The notes beneath the pieces are model-generated. The model worked only from the letters and a program-made list of their open reading frames with translations. It searched no databases and had not been told where the DNA came from. Positions 62,901-64,000 of a stretch of 64,000 bases of DNA are shown here, in pieces (positions within the stretch are counted from its first letter, which is position 1; the number at the start of each line of letters is the position of its first letter). The position numbers were made by a program, and so were the translations under genes. The stretch is taken from positions 40,427,398-40,491,397 of the forward strand of contig NC_054865.1 of the NCBI RefSeq assembly GCF_018320785.1. The letters run 5' to 3'. This DNA comes from Cheilinus undulatus (taxonomy: Eukaryota; Chordata; Actinopteri; Labriformes; Labridae).

Positions 62901-64000
62901 ATGCTTTCTCCAGTGACAGCTTAGACCCATACTGAATTTTTCATACTGTGTGTAAATTGGAAGCTAACCCTCAGTTTTAACTTGATTTTGCAAATTTTGA
63001 ATATTGCACCAACTGGTTTGTTTATGCCATGGCTTGTCAAAAAGGTCAGTTCAAAAGGGGCTAATATTTTAGACCCTGCTGGGGTTTTTTATGTGTGTGT
63101 GTAAAATAATTGTTGTTGCTTTTTTTCAGTGAACATCAAAGTCTGGTGTATTTGATCATAACATAAAATAGTTGGCCGTGCTGAGTCCACTTCAAGAGGT
63201 GGTCTTGGTCATTGACCACAAAGATATGAACACAGGAGATGTGAATGCAACCATGCCCAAGAACAGGGCATGCAGAGATGTAAAGGTAATTCTAAATGTC
63301 TCCTGGCTCTTTAAAATCTGTCATATCTGTGCAGCACAGACCCATTTCAACCTCTGAATTACACAGAAGAGGTAGGAATAGGAAGAAGGTCACTGTTTGT
63401 GCCTTACAATAATAAAAAGATCCATAATATGATGCAGGATGGTGATCCAAAAGTGGATGATCAACTACTTGAAAACTGCAATCCGCTGTATCAAATAAAG
63501 TTTATATGCAGGAGTACTCAGGCATGTAGCGATGTGACTAATGTGAAAGCAGACTAATGGGGAAGAAGCGAAGGGGAGCAATCATGCTTTGGCATGTTAC
63601 AAAACAATCCTGCCTGATGTGATAACGCCCTTAGCTTAACTGTCAGATTTAAAGACATTGACAGGTCTCTGCACTGAGGAAGAATACAGAACACAAATCA
63701 TCACATACATTTCAATGAGCCCGATTTTGAATCCTGAAGAAGCAAGAAAAATGAGATCGCTACAGCAATGCAGTCCTAGTAACTAAAATGTTCTAATTTC
63801 ACATTACATTGCCTAAAACAATACCGTGTCCGCCTAACTTTAAATGCAATGGTAATGAGGCAAAACTACAGTAAACAACTGTTTAATGTATCGCAAAGTC
63901 TTACCTGGTTGGATGAATTTGACTCTCACCCCTCTGGAGTCCCGGTGCGTCTGGAAACCAAAGTCTGGTACACTGTTGGGTTTGAGTGTAAGGCTCACTC
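50960..64000 (-). CDS. lmo7: LIM domain only protein 7 (LMO7), PDZ-to-LIM C-terminal half
   Basis: LMO7 is a multidomain scaffold of adherens junctions and actin, also found in nuclei. Fifteen exons in the window encode 525 residues. In order they are a PDZ domain split over two exons ([15 protein letters not shown], then [20 protein letters not shown]), a Ser/Thr linker ([14 protein letters not shown]), a charged coiled coil ([37 protein letters not shown]), the conserved block [14 protein letters not shown] with [11 protein letters not shown] and YESLDNL, and a C-terminal LIM domain. Its eight zinc ligands are intact: CSVC, HLAC, CVGC, CEPC. All splice phases join without a break, and summed exon length gives whole codons. 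The CH-domain half lies beyond 64000. Introns carry several DNA transposons. Teleost lmo7a or lmo7b is not decided. Confidence 0.95.
51228..51330 (-). CDS. lmo7: lmo7 exon, LIM zinc finger 2
   Basis: Acceptor CTCCTCTCAG, donor CTCAAGT|GTGAGT; phase 0 to 1. Starts [14 protein letters not shown] and ends [11 protein letters not shown], completing the zinc ligands. Confidence 0.93.
52256..52310. repeat. Probable transposon-derived fragment
   Basis: GCCCCCTGGTGGGCCCC after AGAGCTACCCAAAGTGGG resembles the end of a fish hAT-like repeat. It lies in the intron between the two LIM exons of lmo7. Confidence 0.35.
53222..53256. repeat. C-run plus (CACACC)/(CA)n microsatellite
   Basis: Located in the intron between the two LIM exons of lmo7. 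Confidence 0.85.
53573..53678 (-). CDS. lmo7: lmo7 exon, LIM zinc finger 1
   Basis: Acceptor TGCTGCCCCAG, donor TTCCAG|GTGAGA; phase 2 to 0. Carries the ligand pairs CSVC and HLAC. Confidence 0.94.
53789..53977 (-). CDS. lmo7: lmo7 exon before the LIM domain
   Basis: Acceptor CTTCCCTGCAG, donor CACAGCAG|GTTGGT; phase 2 to 2. Starts [14 protein letters not shown] and is Ser/Tyr/Pro-rich. Confidence 0.88.
54082..54253 (-). CDS. lmo7: lmo7 exon with conserved ERQQIL block
   Basis: Acceptor GATTGGTGCAG, donor CTGAAGAG|GTCTGT; phase 1 to 2. Contains [18 protein letters not shown] and [16 protein letters not shown], nearly identical to vertebrate LMO7. Confidence 0.94.
54340..54392 (-). CDS. lmo7: lmo7 short exon
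   Basis: Acceptor TTTCTTTTAG, donor CCCAAAG|GTAAAT; phase 2 to 1, reads [17 protein letters not shown]. Confidence 0.75.
54671..54715 (-). CDS. lmo7: lmo7 short exon
   Basis: Acceptor TTCACCTCAG, donor CACACAG|GTCAGA; phase 2 to 2, reads [14 protein letters not shown]. Supported by phase. Confidence 0.72.
54928..55121 (-). CDS. lmo7: lmo7 exon, variable polar region
   Basis: Acceptor is either TTTGAAG (exon end 55121) or GAAGCAG (55118), both in frame; donor GGCTG|GTAAAT, phase 2. Reads [18 protein letters not shown] and on to EKINEQG. Little conservation, supported by phase continuity. Confidence 0.7.
55482..55553 (-). CDS. lmo7: lmo7 exon, coiled coil part 2
   Basis: Acceptor TTTGTTTTAAG, donor GGGCAG|GTGTGC; 24 codons, [18 protein letters not shown] then RDAMGQ. 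Confidence 0.88.
55663..56184. mobile_element. Non-autonomous hAT-like element, 522 bp
   Basis: Left end AGTGGTTCTCAATTGGT (55664-55680) and right end ACCAGTTGAGAACCACT (56167-56183) are inverse with one mismatch. Candidate 8-bp flanks are GTCTAAAG and AACTAGAG (5 of 8). It contains the phrase GACCCACTTTTGGGTCCCGA seen widely in fish. It lies in an lmo7 intron. Confidence 0.75.
56837..56938 (-). CDS. lmo7: lmo7 exon, coiled coil part 1
   Basis: Acceptor CAGCTCCAG, donor CTACAG|GTGAAG; 34 whole codons. Reads [18 protein letters not shown] then [16 protein letters not shown], parallel to the human W-WDQEEERKRQERW region. Confidence 0.9.
57066..57091 (-). CDS. lmo7: lmo7 26-base microexon
   Basis: Acceptor TTTCTTCCTCAG, donor TCTGAT|GTAAGT; phase 1 to 0. 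Encodes GSESAISD. Excellent splice signals and exact phase fit on both sides. Confidence 0.78.
57394..59229 (-). mobile_element. Tc1-like element interrupted by a piggyBac-like MITE
   Basis: Ends are CAGTGGCTCCAAAGAGTCTA (after TA) and CTTTTTAGAGCCACTG. Decayed transposase on the - strand includes TEKAWQR-like N-terminal sequence near 58050, and [15 protein letters not shown] and [18 protein letters not shown] near 57560-57660. Removing the insertion at 58293-59143 leaves under 1 kb, so the Tc1 itself is also internally deleted. It lies in the lmo7 intron between 57092 and 60192. Confidence 0.8.
58293..59143. mobile_element. piggyBac-like MITE, 851 bp, nested in Tc1
   Basis: Ends CCCTCTGAGGT and ACCTCAGAGGG are exact inverses, flanked by TTAA on the left (58289-58292) and TTAC on the right (59144-59147), the piggyBac target with one change. 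The interior shows no transposase. Confidence 0.8.
60193..60256 (-). CDS. lmo7: lmo7 short exon
   Basis: Acceptor TCACCTGCCCAG, donor CTAAAG|GTAATA; phase 0 to 1. Reads [20 protein letters not shown]. Supported by phase continuity more than by conservation. Confidence 0.7.
60360..60532 (-). CDS. lmo7: lmo7 exon after PDZ
   Basis: Acceptor TTTTCATTAG, donor GACGAT|GTGAGC; phase 1 to 0. Contains [14 protein letters not shown], which matches the post-PDZ block of vertebrate LMO7, and KINGQTDD. Confidence 0.88.
60679..60840 (-). CDS. lmo7: lmo7 exon, second half of PDZ domain
   Basis: Acceptor CTTCCTCCTCAG, donor ACAAGG|GTAAGA, phase 1 to 1. Reads [20 protein letters not shown] through MDIRRYGNK. 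Confidence 0.94.
61230..61440. repeat. Probable interspersed repeat
   Basis: AACAAGTCTCAGGAATTCCA followed by GCCCATTCTTCTTCAGCC, and the preceding GATAACAGCCTGCAGTC, are phrases I associate with a widespread fish DNA-element fragment. Limits unknown. Confidence 0.35.
61980..62235. mobile_element. Probable DNA-transposon fragment
   Basis: Phrases such as CCCTGTTTACATGGAGACGG, GCCGTTGCCGTGTAAACGG and CATATAAACGGGGCC recall a common fish element. It directly abuts the Tc1 remnant at 62240. Ends were not defined. Confidence 0.4.
62240..62910 (-). mobile_element. Tc1-like transposase remnant in lmo7 intron
   Basis: From 62899 on the - strand: [20 protein letters not shown] (N-terminal DNA-binding region), [16 protein letters not shown], a frameshift near 62525, then [12 protein letters not shown] with the catalytic Asp and [11 protein letters not shown], ending [15 protein letters not shown]. 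It belongs to the same family as the element at 57394-59229. The third catalytic region is absent. The right terminal sequence may extend to about 63090. Confidence 0.8.
63905..64000 (-). CDS. lmo7: lmo7 exon, first half of PDZ domain (cut by window edge)
   Basis: Reads [19 protein letters not shown] to RVKFIQPG; donor CCAG|GTAAGA, phase 1. The 5' end lies outside the window. Confidence 0.92.

Overview
The window is nuclear DNA from a ray-finned fish, most probably a percomorph teleost. It shows spliced vertebrate genes with long AT-rich introns, intergenic DNA packed with Tc1/mariner, hAT-like and piggyBac-like DNA transposons, a tRNA-derived SINE and a decayed LINE, and many microsatellites. 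There are no operons, ribosome-binding sites or other prokaryotic signals.

Three conserved genes were identified. (1) slc5a7, the high-affinity choline transporter, occupies about 393-4653 on the + strand as its last six coding exons; the N-terminal exons lie upstream of the window. (2) kctd12, an auxiliary subunit of GABA-B receptors, is a single coding exon on the + strand at 26446-27243. (3) lmo7, a PDZ and LIM domain protein of actin-linked cell junctions, lies on the - strand from beyond 64000 down to 50960. I resolve fifteen exons of it, from the first half of the PDZ domain to a seven-codon terminal exon, and all splice phases agree. In human, KCTD12 and LMO7 are neighbours on 13q22 while SLC5A7 is on 2q12, so this gene order is a fish arrangement. 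A fourth, unassigned two-exon model with matching phases sits on the - strand at 40539-41057.

Layout: 1-392 is an slc5a7 intron with a transposon end beside the next exon. 393-4653 is slc5a7. 4654-9060 is its downstream region or long 3'UTR, including about 1.9 kb of degenerate 63-bp minisatellite (5340-7212). 9061-26357 is a gene-poor stretch with hAT-like elements, microsatellites and one orphan exon-like segment at 15600-15683. 26359-27930 is kctd12. 27930-50690 is intergenic DNA dominated by transposon remnants (helicase-bearing element, hAT MITE, SINE, two Tc1 copies in inverted orientation with a nested insertion, a TTAA-flanked MITE, LINE RT fragment, Tc1 3' end). 50690-64000 is lmo7, whose introns hold a Tc1 element split by a piggyBac-like MITE and two further DNA-transposon insertions.

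The three genes act in separate processes (acetylcholine synthesis, GABA-B signalling, cell-junction scaffolding) and nothing here suggests a shared pathway. I found no clear new biological system. The strongest candidates for a second look are the minisatellite with mixed monomer types next to slc5a7, the unassigned two-exon gene, and the nested transposons.
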